The notes beneath the pieces are model-generated. The model had not been told where the DNA came from and did not search any database. It saw nothing but the letters and a program-made list of their open reading frames with translations. The translations under genes were made by a program, and so were the position numbers. From the NCBI GenBank assembly GCA_038503035.1, contig JAVSML010000028.1, positions 379,464 to 443,463 on the forward strand: 64,000 bases of DNA. Direction: 5' to 3'. Source of the DNA: Crocodylus rhombifer (Eukaryota > Chordata > Crocodylia > Crocodylidae). Of the stretch, positions 46,325 through 58,621 are shown in pieces. Positions within the stretch are counted from its first letter, which is position 1. Each line of letters begins with the position of its first letter.

Positions 46325-46622
46325 CCAGTGGCCTTCTTAAACAGTGCCATAGCAAAGGGGCAGGGGGAGAGTGGGGAGACCATCCCGAGCACCGAAGCAA
46401 ACAGGTGCCAACAGGCACTGCCCAGCCAGGGCGGAGCATGGGATGGAGCTGTGAGTGGCTCATTTGGGGGGCTTGGGTATGGGGGGAGGGCAGCTCCCGC
46501 TGCTGCTGCTGCTGCATACACTCCCGGGCAAGCATGGGGGGGCATGTACCCCCCAGATCTGTGTGCAGGGCGAGGGCGGGCTGTCGCAGTGGGCTTTGCC
46601 CTGGGTGCCAAACTTCCTTGCC
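46325..46622 (+). repeat. GC-rich module G, copy 2
   Basis: CACTGCCCAGCCAGGGCGGA, GCATGTACCCCCCAGATCTG and TGTGCAGGGCGAGGGCGGG match the order in 38797-39240. A (CTG)5 microsatellite sits at about 46499-46513. Neither flank shows recognisable terminal inverted repeats. Overlapping frames of 105-141 codons are chance frames. Confidence 0.6.
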
Positions 46623-49600
46623 ACAACCTTGTTACTAAACATTGCATTCTTCTTTTTTGCGTTCCTTTATTTAAAAAGCAAAATGGAATTCCAAAGGCTA
46701 TGCAGGTATCAAGAAGCACTATGGAACATTTTATACTTCATACAAAATGGTAACTTCTACCCTGAGAAATCCCTCTCCCTTTTACTTAGTATATGGGAAC
46801 TAAACTTCAAACTGTCTACAGTAAAGTTGTGAAACATAGGCAATGAAGCAGCCATGAAAATATACTCTAGAAGAATGATTTTTCTTTTTTGAGGGGGGGG
46901 TGAGGGTGTTGTTAATTCAGGACTTTCTAGAATTACTTTGTCTTTTTTTCTTTAAAGATAAATATGACATGTGGCTGGAACCTCACATATGAATTCTTTT
47001 GAAGGTCAAGTGTAGAGACAAATTTTAAGACCCATAGTCCTGGAGCTGAAACCTATTCCTACATTTCCATCCACTAGCTTGTTTCCTAGTTCAGGTATTG
47101 CTAAAACATTGACAGACAGTTGTTTTAAGGTTTTCATATTAGGATCATGGAAATGTTCAAGATTTCTCAAGGCTTTATGTCTGACCAACCCTGCCTTTAC
47201 GTTCAAAGTGGCTACTGGTATGTGCAAATAATTAATCTGTCAGACAAGTGCTGTGTCTGTACTAGGCAGTTGCATTTCTAAACACCAGTCTACATTAGAA
47301 AAAGCTTGCCACGGCAACTGTACTGACAAATCTTCCAAGTATAAACATAGGTCTTATCACCAGGAGTGCTTTGTTTTGTAATTACTTCCACTGGATCTGA
47401 GAGAAATAAACTCTACCAAAAACATGCTTTAATGCTGCTGGTATAATGTTGTCTGTGCTAGGACACTATTGTAAAATACAATACAAAATATTGTAAAAAA
47501 TAGATTTTTTTTTTTTTTATAACCAGTTTTACTGTCCTAGCAAAAATTTCTAGTTTGAACCTGGCCTTCATGTACCATTAACAGCTGCTTCTGCAAACAC
47601 ACATCAACTTGTTGACCATTTGGCCACATAGTTATACAGGAATACGATTTTTATTTTTCTCCTTGCTGATTCCCACAAACTAGCCATGCAGCTACCTGCT
47701 GCTTTTTGTCAATTCACACTGAGAAAATGGTTGTCCCAGCAGGATGTACATTAAGTAGCTCAAAAATAAATAGAAAATTAGCTTTTGGACTCATTTTTTT
47801 TTTTGTTTTGCTTTTTGTTTTGTTTTGTTTTTTGGGGGGGGAAGGTTTGCATAAATGTGAATCTGAATTCTTGGAAGTGGTATCACAAACATGCGTGAGT
47901 TATTTATACCTTCTTAAAGGAGCATCCCAGGAAGAAAATAAAACCTTCTTTTTTCACATGCCAGCCTAAACAGCATTGCAATTAGTGCATTAGGTTCCTG
48001 CAAAGACGAACACAAGGCAATGGGAGAATCAAGCACTACATTGCTCTGAAGTCTTTGAAATGCTGCATAAGCACTTTTGGGAATTGATTTTGAGTGAGGC
48101 TTACCAAAGTATTGGGAATGGGATAGGAATGGAATTATGAAGCACTTAATTTTAAATGACCCATTTGTAGGAGGAAAAAAAATGAAAATTCATTTTTTGC
48201 CAAGAAATGTAGCAGCATAGCAGGCTTGGCAGATTGAACACTGACAGCCGGTAACATCATTTAATATTAGTCTGTACTAAAATTAATACTGTACTTCATG
48301 TACTATATTTATATACATCTGTCTCCCTCCATGTCAAATAAATTCTGCTGTGTGGGCTGCATAATGAGATTGACTGAGAAATCATACTTAACCCTGGGGG
48401 ACTGCGGTGCTTCCTGCAGGTAGGGAGGATAGGGGATATTTTGATACCAGCATATCATTCCTACATATTATGATTTCCTTAACTGTTTTGCTTATCTTTG
48501 TTCTGTGGTACATTTTAGGGTTGCCTTATTTATAAAGCTAGGGTGTGAAAAATGCAAACCAGTCCATAAGGAGTTTTTCTCATAAGTGATGTAATGCACT
48601 AAGAACTGTTAGGGCTAACTATAGTTTTTTCTCAGAAACAAAACTGGAAACATAAGTTCACTTGTAACTTTAAACATTTTGTAGGTAAACTCTGAAAATG
48701 GTCAAAAATCAGTAGAAGTAAAATTATTCTTCAGTTAATTAATTAATACTTAACAATAATCCCTATGAAGAAGAACATGCAACTAACTGAAAACCTGTCT
48801 GGTCTTGCTTATTTGTCTATGAGATGAGAGGATGGGAAAAGATTTTAAAAGCACTTGGTGATGTCCCAATTCTGTTCCTACAAGTCGGTGAGGAACTTAT
48901 CAAAGAGAGTATAGCAAGTACTTGGTCTATCCCATCTACAATAAACAATGTGTATACAGATGCAAAAATGTCTTTCATTGTTTAAAGAATATGGGGTAGG
49001 GGAAGAGGAGTGCATGAAAGATAAAGAACAATTAAATTTAAAAACAAAAAAGGTTCAAAAGAGGGGTAGGTGTTTTGTAGTTTGAGCCCCTATACTTTAA
49101 AGAATCAGCCAGACTGGGCCAAATCTAAGCAACCACAACTTTATGCTCACCAGTCTGAACTCTGACAGATTTTTTTTGAGCCTCATTCAAATCAACACCT
49201 AGTTCTGTCTGTCTTTATCAAGGGTGAACATTACAGGGTAAATCCTGAACTAGTATACAATATCCTAGCTCTGACATCAAAGGGTTACAACAATTTACAT
49301 CTATGAAGATCTGTCTTTTCATAGTTACGTACAATCTCTATGTATCTGAACATGATTTGCAAAATGCTCCTGGCAATGCAGACCTTGTATATGAGATTGC
49401 TGTTGAATAAAAGTGAAAACTCTGGGAATAGGCAGATATATATTTGAGTAGTATTTCTACTGCCCAGTTCAAGGTTTTTAGAAACAGGTTTCTGGGATAT
49501 TCTATCCTTGATAGGCCAAGTGCACATTAATTACAATTTATCATGTTTAAATTGCCTAATTTGACACTAGGTGCTTTCTGCCAACAAGTGCTCAGACAAT

Positions 49601-51204
49601 TACTTTATCTGTTAATCTCCAGAATGAGCAAGCCTGTGGGTAGGACTGCACAGGAAAGAGCATTCTGCATTATGTACTACTGAACAGGACAGAGAGACCT
49701 TAGGGGCAAACCTCGTTCTCCTAAACAAGATCCCCTGTGCCAGGGTAATCAGCTGTGACTCCCTAGCCTCAAATGACCTATTTAAATGTTGGATGTGATG
49801 TAACTAAAAGGCAGTGGATCTATAATTACTATATTTTCAAGCAAGGGTCACACTCAAGTACCTTATTATCAGTGTTTTGGGTAATGAGCCAAAATGTGTA
49901 TGAGAGAAAATAAGAACAAGTCAAATGTTCCTACATGGTGACAAGGATTCCTGTATGCCAGCTTGAATTTTCTCCCCAATCAGTCTCCAACTGTATTTTT
50001 ATGTTCTTCATCCTCAAACCAAGGGACTCTAAAGGCAGTCTCCCTCCTATATTACCCAGCAGCTGCTCATCTGAAATCACCAAAAGTTAGCTGGAGCCTT
50101 AGAACTGCTGTGAGAGACAAAGTTGAAGAGTTGTTTGTAATTGGGCTCCTAGTATCCAATGGACCCATAAATTACTGAAATTATTACCAGGTGGAGTTTG
50201 ATTTGGCACTCCTACTGAAGACTTTGCCTGGTAAGAAGTGGTAAGGGGTGCCTTGCCATTGCATCATTGAATTATTCCAGATCTGCAGTTGCTAACAACT
50301 GATGAAGTATTTGTGATGCCACATGTGAGGAAGGAAGAAGCACAATAGTGGAACAGCAAGATAAAATGGACAGATAGCACTATTATGGCTGGAATTTGAA
50401 GTATGGGAATTGAGGGTCAGGAGCAGTAGTAATGAGTAGAGGCAATGGAGAAGTATTATAAAAAAAAAGTCCTGCAGAGGAATTAGGTAGCCTCTATTTA
50501 TCCTGGCCATAATGCTGAGGGTGGATTCAAACAAGCTAATCTCTGATGAGTCACACGCAGTTGAGGAAAATGAGAAGGTTGTGTATTAAAAAGGGACATT
50601 GTATGCACATTGGATGAGCAAAGACATTGGGAGTAATCCTTCACTTCAGTTTCCCAAAGGTTGGTATTGTACATATGTACTGTTATTATTGTTGCTTAGT
50701 TTTCCCTAGTTAATACTGTGTTCTTTCTCCCTCTGACACAAAGCTTTTTGGTTTTGCACAGACTTGCTGCTTGTGACAGGGAAAATATTGCCTATTAGGT
50801 AAGACGATTAGGTGCACTTGATCTTGCCAGATTTCAGGGTTCAGGCTTAAGTGAAACTGTTCTGTAATTTTAAGAGGAACCCTTAGATATTAAAACTTTT
50901 GTTGCTATATACCTGGCAGAAAAGATATTCATCTTACTATAATAATGTGTTTGATGTGCACGGGCCACATCAGAATACATACTTAAATTAAGCAGTGCCT
51001 AAAAATATCTGTTTATGTAATGCTTATATTTTTATAAGATACAGGAGAAACAAACCCTGCTAACTAGTGCAAGAGTCTAAGCCTCCTGATTTTTGCTTTG
51101 AAAGGTGTCTCACACTGAAGTAAAGTTTCTGATACTGTTTATTACTAAGGTGCAACTGTAAATGTTTACAAAGCTCTATAAGCAACCAAACTGAAAACAA
51201 CTGG
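46623..51204. other. 4.6 kb of AT-rich sequence without recognisable features
   Basis: T runs at 47505-47518 and T/G-rich sequence at 47798-47840. No coding or RNA gene is recognised. 48220-48420 looks unique and could be conserved non-coding DNA. All frames are under 90 codons. Confidence 0.5.
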
Positions 51205-51860
51205 TTTCATAAGCATGGTGAATAGAGCAGAAAAATCCCTTCCCTTGACTTGCAAGTCATGCTCATTTTAATACAACCCAGTATGCTGTTGGCCTTTTTT
51301 GCAAAAAGAGCACACTGACTAATTCATCTTATAATCTCCTGTACCCCCAAATTCTTCTCTGCAGTTCTGCAAGCCTAGCCAGTCATTCTCCAATTTGTAT
51401 TTGTTTATGCAATTAATTTGGCACAAGTGCCAAACTACACTCATCCTTGTTGAATTTCATCTGCTTGATGTTTGGATGATTTCTCCAGTCTATCCAGGTC
51501 ATTCTTGATCTTAACTAACCACACCCCTAAATGTTCACCAGACTTCACCAGACTTGGTGTCATCCATTATTTGATAAGCATGCACTTGATCCCATCAACC
51601 AGCTCATCAGTGAAGATATTTAATAGTACTGGACCCAAGACAGACCCCTGGGGAACTGTACTCGATGCTTCCTCCCAACTAGGCCTTCAGTCGGATACAA
51701 CCAGTTAGCTATCTATCTTACAGTGTTTTCATGTAGTCTTTATTTCCTTAGCGTGTTAGAAGAAAGATGGGAGAGATGGTGTCAAAAGCCTTGCTAAAGT
51801 TAAGGTATATCACATTCACTGCTCTCCCCCATCCACAGAGGCTTTGTAGATCAGACCCCA
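51205..51860 (-). mobile_element. CR1 LINE reverse-transcriptase fragment, decayed
   Basis: Read on the minus strand it encodes, with shifts and stops, the CR1 palm: AVNVIYLNFSKAFDTIS (motif A, about 51775-51825), then VPQGSVLGPVLLNIF (motif B, about 51618-51662) and a degraded DDTK-like motif C near 51556. Towards the low-coordinate end, a C-terminal piece reads FLQKRPTAYW and SREG-like in shifted frames, matching the AKKAN-ILGCI region of CR1. The 5' half of ORF2 and the 3' end are missing. Short + strand frames here are shadows. Confidence 0.85.
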
Positions 51861-52124
51861 GGATCTCAAAGCAGGCACCCAGAAAATGTGAGCATGTCCT
51901 TAGTTTTTCACATGTGACCACCAAGTGTTACAGGCTAGATGCACAAAGAGATCCAGAGCACTGCAAAATCAATTCCACCTCAGGTCTGGCAATAGAATGC
52001 ACTTCCTAGTTTAGGTGACTAAGAAGGCTCAAGCTGGCTAGGGGGAGACAACCTTAATTTTGTCATTTCCTAATTTTGAGTTACTACCTTCCTACCGTGT
52101 TTAGAAGGCTGGAGGTTGGCAGGG

Positions 52125-52217
52125 AGGGGAAGCATATAATAGAGATCTATAAAGAAGGCTGAGGCGAGGATGTGATAGAGGTCTATAAAGAAGGCTGGGT
52201 GGTTGCGGGGCATATGA
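52125..52217 (+). mobile_element. CR1 ORF2 C-terminal remnant, left part, with tandem duplication
   Basis: GATAGAGGTCTATAAAG encodes the IEVYK motif of the CR1 C-terminal domain. A 36-bp unit is tandemly repeated: AGAGATCTATAAAGAAGGCT at 52141 and AGAGGTCTATAAAGAAGGCT at 52177. The continuation of the same coding sequence lies beyond the family E insertion, at 53000-53105. Confidence 0.6.
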
Positions 52218-52999
52218 GGGCCTTGTTATGTGGTAACTTTAGGTGACTTCTGGAGCTGAAGTGGCTGCACATTAGCACCTTTTAAAGTGGTTTAAAGCAT
52301 TCATTATTCAGTTCATCATTACTTCCCTCTAGGGTAGTATTACTTCTAATCTGCCAAATCTTGCTTTATTCTGTTAACTTGGGGCCACTCCACAGCTTTT
52401 CCACCCAAACTGAAGTCCTCCATCATCCCAAAGTGCAGTGGGCCCTTCTGAGTCGAGGTGAATGGGGCCTAGCATAGCAGGGCATGGCACAGTACCTCAA
52501 CACCCCCTGTGAATGAGTGCCTGGTGCCTCCTGCTGCCACTTGGACCAGCTCTGAGAAGCAGAGCCAACCAGCCAGAATGTGTGGTGGGACACCACCTTC
52601 CCACCGGTGCTGGGACTACCTCTGGCCCTGGCAGCAGAAGAGCTGGCTGGAACAATGGCAGGGAGGTGGCTTGCTATTGCTTGGACTAGCTTGCTTTGCT
52701 CCTGCCAGGAGTGGATCCAGTCCCAGCAGCAGTGGGAAGGCAGTGCCTCCTGATTGGATGAGCTTGCTGCTTGCCAGACTGCAGCACTCACTTTGCCAGT
52801 TGGAGCAGTGAGTCTGTCCTTCCCCTTGCTTCTAGTCCTGCCCCTGCTCACCAAGCTTCTAGAGACAAATCACAGCTGTGCAGGTGAGGGGCAGTCATGG
52901 CAGGTCGTTTTTTACATTAATGCATGAGTGCTCCACTAACTGAACAATACTAAGTGAATAATGTTTATGTGGCTTTCAGTATATGGTGTAACAAGGCCC
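52218..52999 (+). mobile_element. family E PIF/Harbinger-like element, complete copy (782 bp)
   Basis: It begins GGGCCTTGTTATGTGGTAAC and ends, read inward, GGGCCTTGTTACACCATAT, an 11-bp perfect terminal inverted repeat. TGA flanks both sides (52215-52217 and 53000-53002), a 3-bp target duplication. The GC-rich interior (52430-52860) has frames of 100-143 codons without transposase motifs. It interrupts a CR1 coding remnant. Partial relatives are at 44421 and 53294. PIF/Harbinger is inferred from 3-bp duplications and GGGCC ends. Confidence 0.82.
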
Positions 53000-53105
53000 T
53001 GATAGAGGTCACTAAAATCATGAAGGATGTAGACAAAGTGAATAGGGAAAAGTTATTCACCAATTCCAGGATGCTAGAATTAAGTCGCCGTATTCTTTAT
53101 TGGGT
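53000..53105 (+). mobile_element. CR1 ORF2 C-terminal remnant, right part
   Basis: Directly after the family E element the + strand resumes GATAGAGGTCACTAAAATCA, with conceptual residues KIMKDVDKVNREKLFTN, a typical CR1 C-terminal segment (IEVYKIMNG-EKVNRE). It continues the fragment at 52125-52217. Confidence 0.65.
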
Positions 53106-53293
53106 CACCCAATGCTGAGATAGTATATCCCTGTTCTCAGTTCCTGCATCAAGTCCTGTTGCAACCCCTGGCTTCCAGGATGTGGGTTTTTTGTGGGTTT
53201 TTTTGTTTTGTTTTGGACATACTCAGAAACTCAAGGTATAGATGTATTATGTCTTCTAATTCTACAAGCACATGCAACTCTAAGATAGACTGA

Positions 53294-53505
53294 GGACCTT
53301 TGTTACACAGTAATTCTGGGCAGCTCCTGGAGCTCTTAACCCTTGGATTGTCTGCACATTTAATACCTGAAACTAGACTAATTTTAAGCCCTTGTTATGT
53401 GGCTCAAAGTTGCACCACTTTAGGGCAGAATTACCTCTGATTCATGTTACCCATCTCATGTTATACTAAGGTGTAGCCACACTCCACTTGCCCCACCTCT
53501 CTCAC
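53294..53505 (+). mobile_element. family E element, partial copy 3
   Basis: GGACCTTTGTTACACAGTAA follows TGA. Then CTCCTGGAGCTCTTAACCC, TTGCACCACTTTAGGGCAGA and ATTACCTCTGATTC align with copy 1 at 44421. No right terminus is visible; the sequence after 53505 is GC-rich and unassigned. An internal CCCTTGTTATGTGGCTC resembles a second family E start. Confidence 0.6.
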
Positions 53506-53995
53506 CTGCTGGCCTGGATTGGGGCTACTACTCCCTCCTCCACCTTCCTCAGCACCCTAGATCTCCTCTCTCTGCCCTCTTCCCCAGCTTACTTATGGTT
53601 GCCAATGCTGTCTGTCCCAGGGAAGTAGTCGGGGAAGAGTTAACCCTCTTTCCTGACTACTAATGCTGCTTTTGTGGCCAGAAGAGCAGCACCCTGGAAG
53701 CAGCAGTGGCTAGGCAGATGGATTAACTCTTCCCTGCCTGCTTTCCCAGAGCAGACAGCAGAGGTGGTCACAAGTAATGCCCTGGGGACAGGGGAAGGTG
53801 GGAGAAACCCTGAGGGATAGAAACCCTGAGAAACTCCAGGGGTGTGGGAGGGTGGACTGGGGGAGCCCCAGGGAGCAAATCTGGATGGGGGAGGGTGGGC
53901 AGATTCTTACCTCTAAGTCCTCCAGGCTCCTGCTGGCCTGAAATATGACTGTTCCAAATGCAAGCTAACATGGATCAGCATTTGTATGGCTCACA
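53506..53995. other. GC-rich unassigned block
   Basis: It ends with ATTCTTACCTCTAAGTCC and CAAGCTAACATGGATC, similar in order to GTTCTTACCTCTGGGATT and CAGCCTAACATGATTTG at 25363-25514, so both blocks probably belong to one unnamed repeat. A 67-codon antisense frame is not credible. Confidence 0.45.
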
Positions 53996-54768
53996 GGCTA
54001 AGCACAGACAGTCAAAAAGCCTGAGGCTAAATTGATTCAGTGTTTGCAGGTTAGTCTAAGCTGCAAAGATTGAACCAATAAGCAAATGACCAGACATTCA
54101 GTTTTGATTTAGGAAATGCAGCCACCTGCCTGCAGTGGCTCAGACCAAAACCTTGGGGGGTGCTACAGCAAGCATGGGCTGTGTGCTAGTTTCCTCTTCC
54201 TGCTGCCCCCAAGGTCTCTGGGATTTGCAGTCCACAATCACAACAATGGTACTCTTTATGGATACTCATCAATTCCTCTTCCTGCTGTCTCTGGGATTTG
54301 TAGTCTATAGTCACAGCCAGCACTAAGTAAGCTAGCAGGGTAGGGCAGCTCCATACTTGGGGGGGGCAGGGCGTTTAAACCCCCTCCCTGGTCCCAGACC
54401 CTAGCCAGGGTTTCCTGGGTAGGGAGGAGGAGGTAGTGAGCCAGCCCTCACTGCTCTGGTTAGGGAGTAGAGAGGCAGGCCCAGCCCTGTTCTCTGGAGT
54501 AGACAGCACAGCACAGCCCAACCCAAGGCTAAGAAGTGCTAGAGAAACTCTGATTAAAGTTGAACTGGGAAAGGGTCTGGGACAGAAGTTTCATAAACCA
54601 GTTTGACCCAAGTCAGTTAAGTCTGGTATTACATTCAACCAGGTTTATGTTAAACCAGTTTCAGCAATTTTGAAATTGGTTTATATGTACTGAGTTTCTC
54701 TTCTGTTACAGGATTAAATCGGTTTCTGATCCCTTTAACCGGTTCATGTGTAACTTCTGTCCCCAGCC
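53996..54768 (+). mobile_element. family B PIF/Harbinger-like element, copy B (773 bp)
   Basis: Left end GGCTAAGCACAGACAGTC; right end, read inward, GGCTGGGGACAGAAGTT. Left part GTCAAAAAGCCTGAGGCTAA and right part AGTTAAGTCTGGTATTACAT, AACCAGTTTCAGCAATTTTG match copies A and C. Flanks ACA and ACG agree at two of three positions. It contains a local tandem duplication at 54191-54315. Confidence 0.78.
54191..54315 (+). repeat. local tandem duplication in family B copy B
   Basis: TTCCTCTTCCTGCTG at 54191 is repeated at 54273. Each is followed by TCTCTGGGATTTGCAGTC or TCTCTGGGATTTGTAGTC and a CACAATCACA or TAGTCACAGC stretch; the period is about 73-82 bp with a small length difference. Confidence 0.7.
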
Positions 54769-54771
54769 ACG

Positions 54772-56106
54772 GTGTAAGGTGTAACAAGGCTCTCTGTTTC
54801 TCAGGTTGAACTAGTAGAATAGAAAGCATCTAGTTCTTAAGCAAAGAAACACTTTGGGGAGTGGTTTGGTTTGAAAGCAATGGGCAAAAGCATGGCATAC
54901 AGTGTCTCAGATGGATAGCCTGCAAATGCCTAACTAGAATAACCATTAAATAAATTGGTTAACCTGAGGTCTGCTGCTGCTGCTGGGACTTAAAATATCC
55001 AGGGGTCTAGCTAGAGGGGCATGCTCCTCTGCTTAGGGTCAGACGGATTTGCCCCATTTGGGATCAAGAGGTAATTTTAACCCAACTATCAGGTTGGCAT
55101 GGACTGTGGAGGGTTTTTTTTTTACTTCTCTGCATGGTCATTTCCTGAATGTTTAAGTATACTTAATAAACTACTTGCTGTCCTAGCAGTGACAGGACAC
55201 TGACAGTACCCTTATCCTCCTGCTTTACCAGTGCCACTTGAGGAGTCTACAGAACAAAAGGAAAGGTCAGTCAAACTTTAACAATGATGTTCAAATGACT
55301 ACTTCTGAGAGAGTGCCCTAGGCTCAGAAGAACCAGAGAGCTGAATCCAAGGGTTCTTGCTTTTGGTCTGATAACATTTAACTAAACAAATAGTTTTGAC
55401 CATAGCTAATAGGAGTTGAGCAATATTTTCATGCCAACTATCTACATAAAAAGCAATCATTCAAATACAGTAGATGAGCTGAAAGAAAATTAAACAGCCA
55501 GAAAGGGTGCATTCAGAGAGCACCAAGGATGCAGAACAGCTAAAGATAATTAAATTACATACAAATAAATTAGTTGCAATAATGGTCAGATTAGGAAATA
55601 AAACATAGGAGTATAATCCTGTCAAATATTTGAGTAGAGCAGAACTGGAATTTATAATTGAACTGACAAATAAGAGAGAAGAGATTTATAGTTCTAACTT
55701 TATTTTACAGGCATCAATGATTATAAAACTTTTACTATCCTACTGCAAATTAAATGACAGTAGTTTCATTTAACAACCCCGCCCCCGCTTTTTTTTTTTT
55801 TAATTGTCCCTTTCTACAAAATTTTGGGGAACCTTTAACTAACTAGGGTTTTGATGCCCAAATCGTGCAAAACTCAGTGGAAACAACCAACTTGAGCAAT
55901 GCACTTTAAGTTAATTTAAACTCTAGTTGTTTTAAGATCATGACCCCAAGTGAAACAAAACTTATTTAGTGCTTATCTGAACGTCTATGAACTGAAACTG
56001 CTGAGTTTTTGCACAAGTCTTATAATAAGATTCCTGTGCCTCCCAAGCCATTATTTTGACCTAACTTCCCTTTTCTGTGTGTGAAAGTAAACCTCAAATA
56101 AAGAGC
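54772..56106. other. no recognisable feature
   Basis: AT-rich unassigned sequence with a T run at about 55791-55801. Confidence 0.5.
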
Positions 56107-56335
56107 CAGGGGTGGGTGATTTTTATTTTGGCTGGGGGACTGCTTAATGACTCTTGGTGAGCTATCAAGGCCTATAAGGATAGCCCCTCCCCTTGACAGA
56201 TGCCTCGCCCTCTAGTTGCCATCTTGGGGCCAGAAGTCCTGCCCCTAAGCCCTGCCCTTTGCCACAGGAAGTCCCTCCCCTTGCCCCTGGAAGTAGTCCT
56301 TTTGGGAAGGGGATTTGCCATCTTGGAATGAGAAA
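56107..56335. mobile_element. hAT-like left end fragment
   Basis: It starts CAGGGGTGGGTGATTTTTAT, followed by TTTTGGCTGGGGGACTGC and TCTTGGTGAGCTATCAAGGC, resembling the left end of a hAT MITE group with CAGGGGTGGGC termini. A cryptic inverted repeat CTTCCAGGGGC/GCCCCTGGAAG-like sequence is present. An (AAAAC)-type run follows at 56334-56351. No matching right end lies at a plausible distance. Confidence 0.5.
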
Positions 56336-56351
56336 AACAAAACAAAACAAA

Positions 56352-56879
56352 TTGTATACTAAAAATCAAACATCTACTATAGCATATTTTAATTTTATTT
56401 CAAAAAATATTTTTTGTCCTGACTTTATATTTTTTTTGAGTAGTGTATATAGGGGTGATTGCATAATAGCTGAAAATAAAGTCTTACTCTTGTATATTGT
56501 GGTTGGGGGGGTGGGTATGGTAGGGCGGTGTTTGTGTGGGCCTCCTGCCTCACCCCCCCTATGGTGCATAGCTCTGAGCATTGGTGGGAGTAGCAGCAGG
56601 TGGTGGACCGTCGGGGCAGTCACAGCTCCTGGCAGGTGGAGTTCCCCAATAGCGTGCAGCTCTGGCTGAGTCCCAGGATCTGCATGCAGTGGCACAGAGC
56701 CAGTCCAGCGCAGCCCAGCCTGGCCAGATAGCATGTGGCTCCCAGCTGGAGGGCTGGGAACCCCATGTAGTGGCATGAAGCCAGCTCAGCCCAGTGGTGC
56801 ATGGCTAAGCCCTATGAAGGTAGAGGCAGAGAGCTGGCCTGGAACAGCCCAATGATGCATGCCCTCTGAAAGCCCACAC
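56352..56879. other. mixed unassigned sequence
   Basis: AT-rich to 56490, then GC-rich from 56500 to 56880 with a 136-codon antisense frame lacking motifs. The GC-rich part may be the interior of the element whose end is at 56999. Confidence 0.4.
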
Positions 56880-56999
56880 CTCCCATCAGCTTTCAGAGAG
56901 GCAGCCACACACTGGTAATAATAGTCTTTTGGAGGGGCCCATGGGCCGGGTAGAATGACCTACTGGGCCACATCCAGCCCATGGGCTGTATTTTGCCTG
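56880..56999. mobile_element. hAT-like right end (GGCAAAATAC type)
   Basis: Read inward from 56999: CAGGCAAAATACAGCCCATG, GGCTGGATGTGGCCCAGTAG. This matches the 'GGGCAAAATACGGCCCGTGGG' ends of a widespread amniote hAT MITE, missing its outer CAGGGGTG. Target octamers could not be matched with the end at 56107. Confidence 0.6.
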
Positions 57000-58619
57000 T
57001 ATCTGATATAAACTGTTTTGAGAATTCATCCAGGTGACATCAGTAGAAGTTGGCACAAGACAGTATCTGTTATATTTGCATGTGCATTACGTCCATTTGG
57101 CTTCCATTTTGTGGGAGATTAGTTTTTAAGAGCTACAGAAGGAATTACTGTTTTTGCCAGCAAATGGCCAGACACTGGCACGGGCTCAAGTAGAAGAGTA
57201 ACAACACTTTTCTGTGAGAACTTCAGTTTAAATGTTGATATCGGCATCTTCCAAAGAGCAGCTATACCTGTTTTAAGTTTTCTCTACATGATCTTTGCTA
57301 TGTTTCCCTTAGTTAGGAACTGAATATGAGAGAGAGACATGGACCATGTGTGAATTTTTTACACAAAATGTTTTCAAAGGACAAGTTCTTGATTTCTAAA
57401 TCTGCAATTCTGTGGCTTCTGTCTGTTCCCATGAAGTCAGTCATATGCAATGATCAGACTTTAGACCTGTCCATGTGGCTTTTTCTCAAGAATGCTTGGG
57501 CACTGTATTGAACTATGTTGTTTTTCTAATATGAAGGTGCAGACTACATCTAGATTTCTTGATACAATGTCCTTTCCTTCCCATCCCTACCATGCAAGTA
57601 TAAAATTGATATAGTGAATGGAATGCAACTGCTAAATTAAAAAAATAAGTAATATTGGTGGTGGAAATGATACTAGATATTGCTATGTAGCATACAAACT
57701 GCATTAAAAATTAATAGTGATGTCTAACATTGGTTAGAACTTTGGCTGCTCATGCTAACAACCACAACCTAGTTTCTTCAGCCTTCTCTACCTGTCAGTG
57801 TTACTGTAGTCTGGGCTGTTTCTCAGGAAGGAATTGTGAAGCATGAAGTAGTTTAGCTGAACACTAAAAGAATAAGTGTGTTTAATTCATGGTGGACTGA
57901 AGCAGGTTAAAGGTGACTTTTTTTTTTCTTCTTCTTTTGGAGGAGTAAATTCTGCCTTTTGAAGGTATGTTCATGACTCCAATTTATCTTCTAGAGGTAC
58001 ATTTGACGACATAATTTGGTTTCAAATGGCTACTCCATACTTTTTTTTTGAGAGAGAGACAGCATTCAGAGGGGGTGCAGTGGGGTGGCTACACCACCAC
58101 TCCCCCCTTTTTGACTACACAGCCGGAGCATTAGCCAGGGACTAGAAGTCCCCAAGAGGCAATTTCTCCCCCACTTTCCTTCTATGATCAGAGATGCATC
58201 CCTTCCCACTTCCCCTCTCAACCACATGCCACTGCTTGTGTCCCAGGGATAAGAGAAGCTTGTGTTTTGCTCCAGCCAGGCTGTGTTGGGCTCTGGGACA
58301 GTGACAGTAAAGGTGACATGGGGTAGGTGAGTTTTCTTCTCCCCACACTTGCTCCTGAGCCCAGCCACTATACAGACTGACAAGATTGACCAGGAGCTCC
58401 TCTTGCCCCTGGGACACTAGGGATTTCAGTAGCAGCAGGTGGCCGAGAAGAGGAATTGGACGGGGAAGGAACGAGTGTTTTACCTTCAGGATTTTAAAAA
58501 GTCTGCCCTGTGTAGTCTGCCCTCCCCAGTGGTGAAGAGAGGAGGGAGGAGGCTGGAAGCAGGGGGTGCAGCCATCTCTATTGTGCCAGTTGCTATTCTA
58601 GCACGCCCTCTTTTTGTAA
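57000..58619. other. no recognisable gene
   Basis: AT-rich to about 58050; 58060-58440 is more GC-rich with antisense frames of 91 and 105 codons that show no motif. Nothing assignable. Confidence 0.5.
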
Positions 58620-58621
58620 TA

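Noticed and set aside
56107..56999. One 893-bp hAT element joining the ends at 56107 and 56999
   Set aside because: The outer ends belong to different motif groups and the flanking octamers TAAAGAGC and TATCTGAT do not match, so I list two separate fragments.
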